Origin: DASUPK01 sp963695805
GTDB lineage: Bacteria; Actinomycetota; Thermoleophilia; Solirubrobacterales; 70-9
Length of the DNA: 64,000 nt
Assembly: GCA_963695805.1 (NCBI GenBank)
Contig: CAVOHV010000005.1
Span: forward strand, 124,001 to 188,000
Direction: 5' to 3'
Position numbers and translations under genes: made by a program. The number at the start of each line of letters is the position of its first letter. The first letter of the stretch is position 1. This document shows positions 50,292-59,363 of the stretch, piece by piece. The notes beneath the pieces are model-generated. The model saw only the letters and a program-made list of their open reading frames with translations. It was not told where the DNA came from and ran no database searches.

Positions 50292-50699
50292 CTACTCCGA
50301 CAGCCCGGCGGCTTCGAGGGCTTCGGCTTCGTCGGGGAACTCGCGGATACGCACGATCATCCCGTCACGGATCGTGAGCAGCTCGTAATTGGTCGAGCGA
50401 ACCTCGGCTCCACTCATCACGCCGCGGCCCACTTCGGTTGCTTCGACCAGCACCTCGTCGCCTCCGCAGTCGATGATCCGCTGGACGTCATATCTGTACT
50501 CAGCGAAGCTTTGCAGCCATTCCTCGAGCCGCTGCCTGACTCCCTCACGGCCGCGGTAGATCGTTCCGTCTTCCGGTGCGCTCCACTCGACCTCGGGATG
50601 GCACAACGCCATCGTTCTGGGCATCGCAGCCAACAGCGCGTCCTTGCCTGTGGCCGGCTCATACCAGCGCCTCGCGATCTCGACGTTCTCCTGCGACAT
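50292..50699 (-). CDS. SnoaL-like protein (MSQENVE group)
   Basis: A 135-residue NTF2-fold protein: MSQENVEIARRWYE start, MALCHPEVEWSAPEDGTIYRGREGVRQRLEEW, and the tail EALEAAGLSE. Paralog of 39150 and 50703, and in the same strand and tandem order as the latter, 3 bases apart. Ligand unknown. Confidence 0.88.
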   Translation of the reverse strand: MSQENVEIARRWYEPATGKDALLAAMPRTMALCHPEVEWSAPEDGTIYRGREGVRQRLEEWLQSFAEYRYDVQRIIDCGGDEVLVEATEVGRGVMSGAEVRSTNYELLTIRDGMIVRIREFPDEAEALEAAGLSE

Positions 50700-50702
50700 C
50701 GC

Positions 50703-51113
50703 CTACTCCGAAAGGCCAGCGGCTTCGAGGGCTTTCGCGTGACTAAGGAAGTCCTCGGAGCGGAGGATCTTTCCGCCTCGGAAAGTCATGAGCAATCCGA
50801 CTTCCTCGTGGAACCCCATGCGAGTCGTCCGGGCGGTCAGGTCGACATGACTGAGGACCAGGACAGACTCGCCAAGGTCGCGGATCTCCTGAATCTGAAT
50901 CGTGAGACGTTCCCACGCCTCGCCGCGATAGTCGTCCCAGGCCTTTCGCGCACCGTCAAGACCCCGATAGGTGGTTTCCCCGCCCTCCAGGGCCGGCTCA
51001 ATGGAGGGATGCCACTCCACCTCCGGATCGAGCTCGGCCAAGCAGGCTTCAAGATCGTTGGCGTTCCAGGCCTCGAAGGCACGCCGCACGGCCTCGACGT
51101 TCTCCTGCGACAT
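50703..51113 (-). CDS. SnoaL-like protein (MSQENVE group)
   Basis: A 136-residue NTF2-fold protein: MSQENVEAVRRAFEAWNANDLE start, AELDPEVEWHPSIEPALEGGETTYRGLDGARKAW, tail KALEAAGLSE. First gene of the tandem pair. Upstream, a short GC-rich leader separates it from the divergent small gene at 51226. Confidence 0.88.
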   Translation of the reverse strand: MSQENVEAVRRAFEAWNANDLEACLAELDPEVEWHPSIEPALEGGETTYRGLDGARKAWDDYRGEAWERLTIQIQEIRDLGESVLVLSHVDLTARTTRMGFHEEVGLLMTFRGGKILRSEDFLSHAKALEAAGLSE

Positions 51114-51225
51114 CGCCGACCCAGTATCCCCCGCCGTGGGGGAGGGTGCCGATCCAGAACCGCCCGCTCAAAATACCGCCGATTGCCTTCGTGCAAAAAA
51201 AACCCGTCCCCTACGGACCGGAGGC

Positions 51226-51444
51226 GTGAAATTGGAGCCTGAGGAGATGATCCGCCTGCTCGAGGAGATCGCTCGGGACAACGAGGCGAACCCGACCTCC
51301 AGAGTCACGGCGATCCGGGCCCTGCGGCTGTTCCCGCAGCCACTGCCGGTCGATGAGTCCCTGTATCCCCCGAACAACGTCCTGCCGATGACCGGACCGG
51401 TCGCCGGGCGACGCCGGCGGATGCAGCGGACGGCTGAGGAATGA
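51226..51444 (+). CDS. Small helical protein, possibly terminase-small-subunit-like (element 2)
   Basis: A 72-residue protein from GTG 51226, with CCGGAGG upstream. EPEEMIRLLEEIARDNEANPTSRVTAIRALRLFPQPL resembles the helical start of phage small terminase subunits (ANPTARV.AIRAL). It parallels the gene at 38281 in element 1 but is now separated from the protease module by SnoaL genes. The assignment is tentative. Confidence 0.6.
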   Translation: MKLEPEEMIRLLEEIARDNEANPTSRVTAIRALRLFPQPLPVDESLYPPNNVLPMTGPVAGRRRRMQRTAEE

Positions 51445-51474
51445 CCGACGGGACGGTCGTAGAGTGTCGCTCCG

Positions 51475-51705
51475 ATGGCTGAGCCCGAGATACGTCTGAC
51501 CGAGTCCCAGGTGCGTCAGCTAGTGGAGTTCTACGACAGGCACGGGATCGACAAGGTGACCGAGTTCGGCGAAAGCATCCTGATCCGACCTGCGCCGAAT
51601 CTCGGCAGCGGCTACCTCGAGGTGGTCGCGCTTGACGCTGACGATCAGCCGACCTCCGAGAAGCGCATCCTTTCCCCACATAGCGACGAAGAAGCCCCCG
51701 GCTAG
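51475..51705 (+). CDS. Hypothetical protein (76 aa)
   Basis: ATG 51475. MAEPEIRLTESQVRQLVEFYDRHGIDKVTEFGESILIRPAP followed by YLEVVALDADDQPTSEKRIL. Small alpha-beta pattern, no named family. Only 30 bases after the previous gene, so probably co-transcribed. Confidence 0.6.
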   Translation: MAEPEIRLTESQVRQLVEFYDRHGIDKVTEFGESILIRPAPNLGSGYLEVVALDADDQPTSEKRILSPHSDEEAPG

Positions 51706-52009
51706 ACCAGGGGCTCTCCGTACTACGGCTAGCCGGGGCGGCCCAAACGGCGATCCGCCCCACCGACAGAACGAACGGTATGACAGCTTTCCGCATGCTC
51801 CCTCTCCCTCAGGTTCCCCTACATACCCCGGAGCGACAGTACCGGCCCAATTTACGCCCCATGTAAAAAGGGGCGGATTTGCGGACTAACACGGATGGTC
51901 CGTGACGGACTAATACGGATGCTCAGCGAGGCCCAACCAGAATAGGTTCATGTGGCGACTCGGATTGGTCGTCGCGTCGGGGGCGCGGAATCGAGAAAAG
52001 GGAGACAAG
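51706..52009. other. Intergenic stretch with direct repeats
   Basis: No gene seen. CGGACTAAYACGGATG occurs at 51882-51897 and 51906-51921, 24 bases apart, just ahead of the low-GC secreted gene. It may be a regulator site. Short GC-rich hairpin near 51672-51720 could end the upstream unit. Confidence 0.5.
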
Positions 52010-52648
52010 ATGGTTCATTCAATCAGGCGTCCGATGCTTGCGAGCATCGTCGCACTCATCATGGGCTCTCTCCTGGTTGTGCCGGCAATGTCCGGTGCAT
52101 CAGAGAGCAGATCCAGCAACGCTCCAACAGGGCACGCATCACGGGCCTACACGTGTGCCGAGGCGACGAGGATCGCCAACTTCGCTGAGCGCAGAGTCAA
52201 GAAGCAGCGCAAGCTCTGGCGAAACGGATACATCTCGACCGCCAAGTACAAGAACTCGCTCAGGATCTGGAAGTCGTGGATCCGGGCGAGGAACCGGATC
52301 TGTTCTCAGAACGGTGGCGGTGGCACTGGCGGCGGTGGTGGTGGTAACCCACCTCCGCTGGCTCTGAGTGAGAGTGAAGTCAGAGCGCGTGTGAACAGTC
52401 AGGCGTACCAGTACTGCTTCAACTCAGGTGATCCGTACTGCTACGACTATGGTGTTTACACCAGTGGTGGCTCGCTCTCTTGCGAGTCAAAGTCGACCTA
52501 TACATGGTCGTGTTACGGCTGGAACGATGAGTATGACGGAACGTACTACACGTGCGCCTTCCGTGAGGTCGTCAGTCGCAGTGGTTACAACGCACTGACG
52601 TCCTACCGTGATTCTTCATACGGTTCGGGTGGGTTCTCCTGTAGCTAA
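52010..52648 (+). CDS. Secreted protein of unknown function, lower-GC acquired gene
   Basis: A 212-residue exported protein from ATG 52010 (GGGAG upstream). Signal peptide with LASIVALIMGSLLVVPAMSGAS, then a basic helical region with CAEATRIANFAERRVKKQRKLW (about 45-100), a poly-Gly linker, and a Tyr/Ser/Cys-rich domain (about 120-212) with seven cysteines. Codon use is clearly less GC-biased than the flanks. The same hairpin type follows this gene and the next one. Family unknown. Confidence 0.8.
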   Translation: MVHSIRRPMLASIVALIMGSLLVVPAMSGASESRSSNAPTGHASRAYTCAEATRIANFAERRVKKQRKLWRNGYISTAKYKNSLRIWKSWIRARNRICSQNGGGGTGGGGGGNPPPLALSESEVRARVNSQAYQYCFNSGDPYCYDYGVYTSGGSLSCESKSTYTWSCYGWNDEYDGTYYTCAFREVVSRSGYNALTSYRDSSYGSGGFSCS

Positions 52649-52651
52649 GCA

Positions 52652-52673
52652 GCAGCGCAGCGTTCTGCGCTGC
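52652..52673 (+). terminator. Hairpin after the secreted protein
   Basis: Arms GCAGCGCAG and CTGCGCTGC pair perfectly around CGTT. The following TGGGGTGTCG matches the sequence after the hairpin at 53886-53906. No T run. Confidence 0.6.
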
Positions 52674-52772
52674 GTGGGGTGTCGAGCTACGGCCTGGGAC
52701 CCCACGGAGCGTAGATCCATAGATCCATAACGATCCAAGCAGTTCCGTTCAAATCTAAGAGGAAGTGGGAGT

Positions 52773-53879
52773 ATGCCCCGACTCGAAACTGGTGCAGCTG
52801 TTGCTGCAGCCATGGTCCTAGTAATCGTTGTTGGGGCGTGTGGTGGCGGTGGCGGTGGTAGCACCACGATGTCACAGCAGGACATAGCAGCTAAGAGCGA
52901 GCCAGCAGTCCAGCTTTTGGTTGGGAACTACCCCGGAGACTCTCCGGGATCATCTCGATACAGCTGTTCGTCCTGGGCAGATGAAAACCTGGGCCACGAT
53001 CTGGTTGTCACGGACGCCCACTGCGTTATCGCACCGCAGCTCACTGTTGGTGGAGTCCCCGCCGGCATCGTGGGCGTGGATAACCTCCATGACATTGCAG
53101 TCCTGAGCGTCCCAGGATCGTCTGCCAAGGGGTCCCTCGATCTCGGATCTACTGCCCCGGTTATCGGGGACAAGGTGTACACGCTGGGGTACCCGAGCAA
53201 TGGCACTGAGACCGATCCTCCTTACCAGGTTACAGCGGGTGACGTCTCAGCAGTGGAAGGTGTCACGCTGCAGGTGTCAACCGATGTGTTCGACAGTCTC
53301 TGGGAAGATCTAGAGGTTGCCAACGACAACGCTGCAATCACGTTGTCGAATCTGATGCAGTCAACCTCCGAGACTACATCCGGAGGATCTGGCGGCCCAG
53401 TCCTCAATGAAGCGGGCAAGGTCGTTGGTATGACAGAGACAGGTACTGGAGAGGCATCCCAGAACGATGCCACCTCCCTCGCCACGCTGAGAGCTGAGCT
53501 ACCCAAGCTCGCAGCCGGCACGAACACGGCGTACACGGGTGTCAACATGTCTGCTGTTCCGTCTGCCTATGTCAATGCTCAGCAGAAGACGGGATTGAAC
53601 TACCCAGGTCTCGCGTTCATCTATTCTGTTCAGCCGGACTCTCCTGCTGACCAGAAGTTCGATCTGGCGCGGACTGTCCGTCAGGACGCAGGCAAGTACG
53701 GCACGTACGTCTCTGTCCTCTCAGTCAATGGTCAAGAGTTCACAACTCAGCAGGATCTCGTGAATCAGCTCTCGACCATCACGAAGGGTCAGGAGGTGCG
53801 TATGCATTTGTTCGAGACCGAGCTCGATCCACACGGCTTCTATGACGACCTCGGCACGTTCCGCTTCACCATGCCGTAA
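52773..53879 (+). CDS. Trypsin-like serine protease lipoprotein
   Basis: A 368-residue S1C/HtrA-like protease. Signal and lipobox: AMVLVIVVGAC with Cys at about residue 27, then a Gly-rich tether. Catalytic triad: His in VVTDAHCV, Asp in LHDIAVLSV, Ser in TSGGSGGPVLN. The C-terminal 120 residues resemble a PDZ-like domain (LAFIYSVQPDSPADQ..., VSVLSVNGQEFTTQQDLVNQL). Lower GC and codon use match the preceding gene, so the two probably arrived together. Likely acts on envelope or secreted proteins. Confidence 0.88.
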   Translation: MPRLETGAAVAAAMVLVIVVGACGGGGGGSTTMSQQDIAAKSEPAVQLLVGNYPGDSPGSSRYSCSSWADENLGHDLVVTDAHCVIAPQLTVGGVPAGIVGVDNLHDIAVLSVPGSSAKGSLDLGSTAPVIGDKVYTLGYPSNGTETDPPYQVTAGDVSAVEGVTLQVSTDVFDSLWEDLEVANDNAAITLSNLMQSTSETTSGGSGGPVLNEAGKVVGMTETGTGEASQNDATSLATLRAELPKLAAGTNTAYTGVNMSAVPSAYVNAQQKTGLNYPGLAFIYSVQPDSPADQKFDLARTVRQDAGKYGTYVSVLSVNGQEFTTQQDLVNQLSTITKGQEVRMHLFETELDPHGFYDDLGTFRFTMP

Positions 53880-53885
53880 GAATCA

Positions 53886-53906
53886 ACGCAGCGTTTTGCG
53901 CTGCGT
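53886..53906 (+). terminator. Hairpin after the serine protease
   Basis: Arms ACGCAGCG and CGCTGCGT flank a five-base loop, and GCGGTGTCG follows. Nearly the same unit follows the upstream secreted gene, marking both as one cassette. Confidence 0.6.
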
Positions 53907-54172
53907 GCGGTGTCGTCTCCACCTTTCACCCTCGGTGATGGGGCCATTATTGCGGTCCTCAGGTACCAGAGGCGACCCTCTCGCGCCTCAGAGCGGACGT
54001 GGGCCAACTCGACGCGAGCACCGAGAAGTGCAGTTCGGCGGAGGTTGCACAACTGGTCGCTGCGTTCCTTGCGGTCACCGGATCGAGCGTCGTCGAGGCC
54101 GTGGGGGCCACGGGTGATCTACGAGCGCTACGGGCGCGCCCGCGATGAGTAAGACTGACACCGCAGGATCCC

Positions 54173-54188
54173 GCTTTCCATGCAAAGC
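54173..54188 (+). repeat. Hairpin family B copy
   Basis: GCTTTCCATGCAAAGC, identical to the core of the copies at 39580 and 42179. It lies in degraded DNA without a nearby intact gene, so a gene-specific regulatory role is unlikely here. Confidence 0.7.
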
Positions 54189-54464
54189 AGCACTTTCAGC
54201 GCGAGCAGCTCGCCGCCAAGAACTTCAACACGGGGTGCAGCTCAATCGCGTTCGGCGCGATTCCCGTCTGGCCGTGCGGGATGTCGAAGAAGCCGACCCC
54301 GGTGACGCTGGCCCTGCCACTGAGTTTGGTGAACCGGCTGGAGGAGGGCTGACCGCAGGCGGCGATGAGCGCGGAGCGGGCGCTCCTCACCTCGGCGCGC
54401 GGGCTCAGCCGGGCCGATCCAAGGTTCTCCTGTGGAACGCGAGGGTTCCCGCAGTTCGACTCGT

Positions 54465-54640
54465 CTAGCGCCAAGCGCGGTTGCAGCGAGCGCACGATGG
54501 CCGCAAGTTGGCCAGCGATTCGCCTCCGCCGGCGCCGATCGGGGTGAGATGGTCCACATTTAGGTCGGGGTCCCGGATCCCGGCCTCAAGCCCGAGTTCA
54601 CCTGGATCGGTTATGGACCTCGGCCGTTACGGCCACTCGA
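54465..54640 (-). pseudogene. HNH endonuclease fragment
   Basis: The frame after a TAA at about 54643 reads to TAG at 54465. The conserved end VDHLTPIGAGGGESLANL and SCARCNRAW contains the His of the HNH motif and the zinc-binding CxxC typical of the family. There is no start codon and no N-terminal half. Confidence 0.6.
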
Positions 54641-55005
54641 TCCCGGGCTCAGAGGGCGGAGCCGGCGGGTCGCTCGGCGTCTGCCTCGAGGCCCGGCGAC
54701 TGGCTGACGGGGGCCGGGCAGCCGCCGGCGCCCCGGTGTCGGGATGGGCCACCAGTGTTGTAAGCCCATGAGTTCCTTTCGGCTCTACCCAGGTGTTCCT
54801 TCGCCTGTACCCGGGTAAGCGGCGTAGGGCGTCAGATGGAAACGGGTGACGGTGGCATGCAGTCGCCAGCTGCTGACTGGCGAACCCACTGGCGTTGCTC
54901 GCAAATAGCGGGCTTCTGCTTCATCAGTTTTCGCGAGAGACATGGATCGGCTGATAAGCCTTGCGGCCGCTAAGCCTTACCGCAGGGCCAATCGAAAGGA
55001 ATCAA

Positions 55006-55233
55006 GTGGAGATGACGAACGACAGCAGATCGCTGGACGACCTGATTCGTCGTCAGACCCTCGAGAAAGCGGCAATCGATCTTCGTCGTGCCGCTGACGC
55101 TCTAGACGAGCTGTCCGGGATCCAGTGGCCGGTGCTAGCCCGTGACGTGGAGAACGCCCGAGCAAATGTTGCCCTGGTGAGAGCGTCGCTGGCGGTGGTA
55201 GACCAGGTCGGCTGGCCAAGCGGGACCGACTGA
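55006..55233 (+). CDS. Hypothetical helical protein (75 aa)
   Basis: GTG 55006, preceded by GAAAGGA; ATG 55012 is also in frame. The sequence SLDDLIRRQTLEKAAIDLRRAADALDELSGIQWPVLARDVENARANVALVRASLAVVDQV is a regular helical bundle pattern. It is the last gene before cysK, near the right limit of the accessory block. No family recognised. Confidence 0.55.
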   Translation: MEMTNDSRSLDDLIRRQTLEKAAIDLRRAADALDELSGIQWPVLARDVENARANVALVRASLAVVDQVGWPSGTD

Positions 55234-55354
55234 GAGGCGCGCACAACCCAGCATGGCCCTCCTCGCCAAGGAGGAAGTTGACCGCCCTCGGACAGCGTCC
55301 CCTGCCGCTGCGGGAAACCCCCGAAACCTGACCCGATTCCGCTAGTTTGTTCCG

Positions 55355-56311
<957 letters not shown>

Positions 56312-56338
56312 CGGTCGCTCGTCCCTAAGCTTCGAAGC

Positions 56339-57076
56339 GTGCTCGGTCTAGGCACGCTCAGGCGCGTGATCAGGGAGGTCTCGGCGGACGTGGCCTCCGC
56401 ACGGGAGCGGGATCCCGCGGCCCGTGGCACCGGCACAGTCGAGATCCTCACCGGCTGGGCCGGGGTGCAGGCGCTCCTCGCCCACCGGGTGGCGCACGCC
56501 CTCTGGGAGGCCGAGGTCCCGCTCCTTCCCCGCACGATCGCCTATACGAGCCGCTCAGTGACCGGGGTGGAGATCCACCCGGCAGCCAGGATCGGCTCGG
56601 ACTTCTTCATCGACCACGGCTCCGGGGTGGTGATCGGAGAGACGACGGAGATCGGCGATCGCGTGACCCTCTACCAGGGCGTGACCTTGGGCGGCACCGG
56701 CTTCGCGCGGGGCAAGCGGCATCCAACACTGCAAGACGATGTCACCGTCGGGTCCGGCGCCAAGCTTCTCGGGCCGGTCACGGTCGGCCGCAACGCCAAG
56801 GTCGGCGCGAACACGGTCGTGATCGAAGACATTCCCGATCACACCACGGTCGTCGGCAACCCGGGGCATCCGGTGCGGGTCGAGGGCCGGCCGGTCGAGG
56901 GGCCCGATACGGACTGGATCCACCTGCCGGATCCGATCGCGGAGGCTATGAAGGAGCTCTCCGCCCGGATCTCGCAGGTCGAGCAGCATCTTGCCGGCCT
57001 GACAGGCGAGGACATCGGCGAGGCCGACGTGGCCGAGCTCCGGCCGAAGAAGGGACCCAGCTCAGCGGGCGGGTAG
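56339..57076 (+). CDS. cysE: Serine O-acetyltransferase
   Basis: A 245-residue acetyltransferase that feeds CysK. The left-handed beta-helix of hexapeptide repeats includes GVEIHPAARIGSDFFIDHGSGVVIGETTEIGD and VTVGSGAKLLGPVTVG. GTG 56339. The C-terminal extension after about residue 175 is longer than in short CysE forms and ends GKKGPSS-type disorder; the usual CysK-binding Ile-terminal tail is not seen, so a stable cysteine synthase complex is uncertain. Confidence 0.94.
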   Translation: MLGLGTLRRVIREVSADVASARERDPAARGTGTVEILTGWAGVQALLAHRVAHALWEAEVPLLPRTIAYTSRSVTGVEIHPAARIGSDFFIDHGSGVVIGETTEIGDRVTLYQGVTLGGTGFARGKRHPTLQDDVTVGSGAKLLGPVTVGRNAKVGANTVVIEDIPDHTTVVGNPGHPVRVEGRPVEGPDTDWIHLPDPIAEAMKELSARISQVEQHLAGLTGEDIGEADVAELRPKKGPSSAGG

Positions 57077-57104
57077 CCGCTTGGGCCAGGCCTATGCTTG
57101 GCCC

Positions 57105-59363
57105 ATGGCCCGTGGTAGAGAGGAATTGAAGGTCGTCCCCGAGGAGGCGGTCGAGGAAGCGTCGGGCGCCCCGATCGAGGCGGGCGCCGACCAAATCGAG
57201 CGGCTGCTCGCCGACCTAAACGGCCCGCAACGGGAGGCGGTCACCTTCGGCGAGGGACCGCTGCAGATCCTGGCCGGCGCAGGGTCAGGGAAGACTCGCG
57301 CGCTCACCCACCGGATCGCCTGGCTGCTGGCTACCGGCCTTGCGCACCCGGACCAGATCCTCGCGATCACCTTCACGAACAAGGCGGCCGACGAGATGCG
57401 CGAGCGGGTCTCCTCACTGGTCGGCGGAGTCTCCCGCCGGATGTGGGTGATGACCTTCCACGCCGCCTGCGCGCGACTCCTGCGGATGGAGGCCGAGCGG
57501 CTCGGCTACACGTCCCGCTTCACCATCTACGACGAGGCGGACTCCCTGCGGATGCTGAAGCGGGTCCTCGAGGAGCTCCAGGTCGACACCAAGCGGTATC
57601 CGCCGCGTGCCGTCCGAGCCCGGATCTCGGACGCGAAGAACCAGCTGATCGACGGCGAGACCTACCAGGAGCAGGCCAACGGGCCGTTCGAGGACATGGT
57701 CGGACAGGCCTATCGCCTCTACGAGCGCCGCATGCTCGAGGCCAACTCGATGGACTTCGACGACCTGCTGATGCGCACGGTCAACGTGCTCGAGCTGTTC
57801 GAGGACGTCCGCCGCCGCTATCGGGAGCGCTTCCGCTGGATTCTCGTCGACGAGTATCAGGACACGAACCACGCCCAGTACCGGCTGCTGCAGCTGCTGG
57901 CCGGGGAGGACGGGAACCTGACCGTCGTCGGCGACGAGGACCAGTCGATCTACAGCTTTCGCGGAGCTGAGGTCCGCAACATCCTGGAGTTCACGATCGA
58001 CTTCAAGGATGCGCACGTCGTCAAGCTCGAGCAGAACTACCGCTCGACGGAGACGATTCTCGAGGCCGCCAACGCGGTGATCTCGCACAACACGGGCCGG
58101 CTCGGCAAGAACCTCTGGTCCGACCTCGGCGAGGGCGAGAAGATCCACGTCGTCGAACTGGAGGACGAGCACGCCGAGGCCCGCTTCGTCGCCGGCGAGA
58201 TCGAGGAGCTGATCGGCCAGCACGGGATGACCCGCGACGAGATCGCGGTCTTCTACCGGACCAACGCCCACAGCCGGGTGCTGGAGGACATCCTGGTCCG
58301 CTACGAGCTGCCCTACCAGGTGATCGGCGGGACGAAGTTCTACGAGCGCGCCGAGATCAAGGACGCCATCGCCTACCTGCAGCTGATGGTCAATCCGGCC
58401 GACGAGGTGAGCTTCTCCCGCGTGATCAACTCGCCGCGCCGCGGGATCGGCGACACCAGCCAGGGCCGCCTGCGCAACCACGCCAACACGATCGGCCGGA
58501 CGATCTGGGAGATCGCCCTCGAGCCCGAGGCGGTACCGGGGCTGGGCGGCGCGGCGATCCGCTCCATCTCCCGGTTCACCGAGCTGATCGAGCAGCTGCG
58601 CGCAGAGTTCGAGGGCGGCCCCGTCGCCGACCTCCTCAGGGCGCTCCTGGAGCGCTCCGGCTACCTCGACGCTCTGCGGGCAGAGCGCACGATCGAGGCC
58701 GAGGGCCGGATCGAGAACCTCGAGGAGCTGGTGGGTGTCGCCGCCGAATTCGACGCCAACCGGCAGGTGGAGGGACCCTCCGAGCTCGAGCCGCTCGAGG
58801 AGTTCCTGCAGGCGATCTCGCTCTACACAGACCAGGACGATCTGAAGCGCGACGAGTCCAAGGTCACGCTGATGACGCTGCACAACGCCAAGGGTCTCGA
58901 GTACGACGCCGTCTTCATCATCGGCTGTGAGGAGGGGGTCTTCCCGCACTCCCGCTCGCTCGAGGAGGGCAACGAGGAGGAGGAGCGCCGCCTCGCCTAC
59001 GTCGGAATCACGCGGGCGCGAAAGCGGCTCTGGATGACCCACGCCCGGAGCCGCCGGATGTTCGCCGGACGCGAGACGGGCTTCCCGTCGCGCTTCCTCT
59101 CCGAGTTGCCCGAGCAGCTCGTCGAGCGCGAGGGCACCGAGGAGCAGGCGCTCACCGGCTGGTCGCTGGGCGGCAACGGCGCGCCGGCCTCGAGGGCCGA
59201 CCCGTCGCTCTCCTTCGCCACCGGTGACGACGTGACCCACGCCAGCTTCGGCGAAGGGGTCGTCACCGCGGTCGAGCCGGGGGGAGTGATAGTCGTGCGT
59301 TTCGCGAATGACGGAGCGGAGCGCAAGCTGATGGCGGACTACGCCCCCCTTAGGAAGAGCTAG
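57105..59363 (+). CDS. pcrA: UvrD/PcrA-family ATP-dependent DNA helicase
   Basis: A 752-residue superfamily 1A helicase. Motifs in order: Q motif LNGPQREAV, Walker A LAGAGSGKTRAL, Ia FTNKAADEM, II DEYQDTN, III GDEDQSIYSFRGA, IV QNYRSTETIL, V TLHNAKGLEYDAVF, VI AYVGITRARKRL. The C-terminal end (THASFGEGVVTAVEPGGVIVVRFANDG) is the Tudor-like PcrA tail that binds RNA polymerase in relatives. ATG 57105 chosen over TTG 57081. Acts in nucleotide excision repair and replication fork care. Confidence 0.95.
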   Translation: MARGREELKVVPEEAVEEASGAPIEAGADQIERLLADLNGPQREAVTFGEGPLQILAGAGSGKTRALTHRIAWLLATGLAHPDQILAITFTNKAADEMRERVSSLVGGVSRRMWVMTFHAACARLLRMEAERLGYTSRFTIYDEADSLRMLKRVLEELQVDTKRYPPRAVRARISDAKNQLIDGETYQEQANGPFEDMVGQAYRLYERRMLEANSMDFDDLLMRTVNVLELFEDVRRRYRERFRWILVDEYQDTNHAQYRLLQLLAGEDGNLTVVGDEDQSIYSFRGAEVRNILEFTIDFKDAHVVKLEQNYRSTETILEAANAVISHNTGRLGKNLWSDLGEGEKIHVVELEDEHAEARFVAGEIEELIGQHGMTRDEIAVFYRTNAHSRVLEDILVRYELPYQVIGGTKFYERAEIKDAIAYLQLMVNPADEVSFSRVINSPRRGIGDTSQGRLRNHANTIGRTIWEIALEPEAVPGLGGAAIRSISRFTELIEQLRAEFEGGPVADLLRALLERSGYLDALRAERTIEAEGRIENLEELVGVAAEFDANRQVEGPSELEPLEEFLQAISLYTDQDDLKRDESKVTLMTLHNAKGLEYDAVFIIGCEEGVFPHSRSLEEGNEEEERRLAYVGITRARKRLWMTHARSRRMFAGRETGFPSRFLSELPEQLVEREGTEEQALTGWSLGGNGAPASRADPSLSFATGDDVTHASFGEGVVTAVEPGGVIVVRFANDGAERKLMADYAPLRKS

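Larger units (their letters stand above)
53907..54960. other. Degraded region with gene remnants and one family B hairpin
   Basis: No intact gene was accepted. A plus-strand stretch near 53960-54150 reads like the end of a protein (VAQLVAAFLAVTGSSVVEAVG) with no start. A family B hairpin lies at 54173-54188. On the minus strand, 54196-54460 holds a tail with GVGFFD, HGQTG and IELHPVL, seen in a family of secreted proteins. Also on the minus strand, 54465-54640 encodes an HNH end (VDHLTPIGAGGGESLANLRPSC, then CNRAWR and a stop). Pieces are out of frame with each other. Confidence 0.55.

Noticed and set aside
49842..51242. Plus-strand frame of about 466 codons
   Set aside because: Antisense to two SnoaL-like genes and the 93-residue gene. 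The translation repeats because the genes beneath are paralogs, not because it is a real repeat protein.
53842..54152. Plus-strand frames of 80-91 codons after the serine protease
   Set aside because: Arg-rich nonsense composition and no ribosome site. They overlap a hairpin and the remains of another gene in a different frame.
54535..54560. GATGGTCCACATTT as a degenerate third att core
   Set aside because: It differs from the 15-base core in several positions and is explained as coding sequence of the HNH fragment on the other strand.
47577..54885. A 13-base direct repeat CTGACTGGCGAAC at 47577 and 54873 as att sites of element 2
   Set aside because: Repeats of 13 bases are expected by chance in a window of this size, and neither copy sits at a gene end. 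Kept only as a point to check.
57414..59240. Long open frame of about 608 codons on the minus strand
   Set aside because: It lies wholly antisense to pcrA, whose helicase motifs are complete. High GC with a strong third-position bias produces long shadow frames, and its translation shows no domain.
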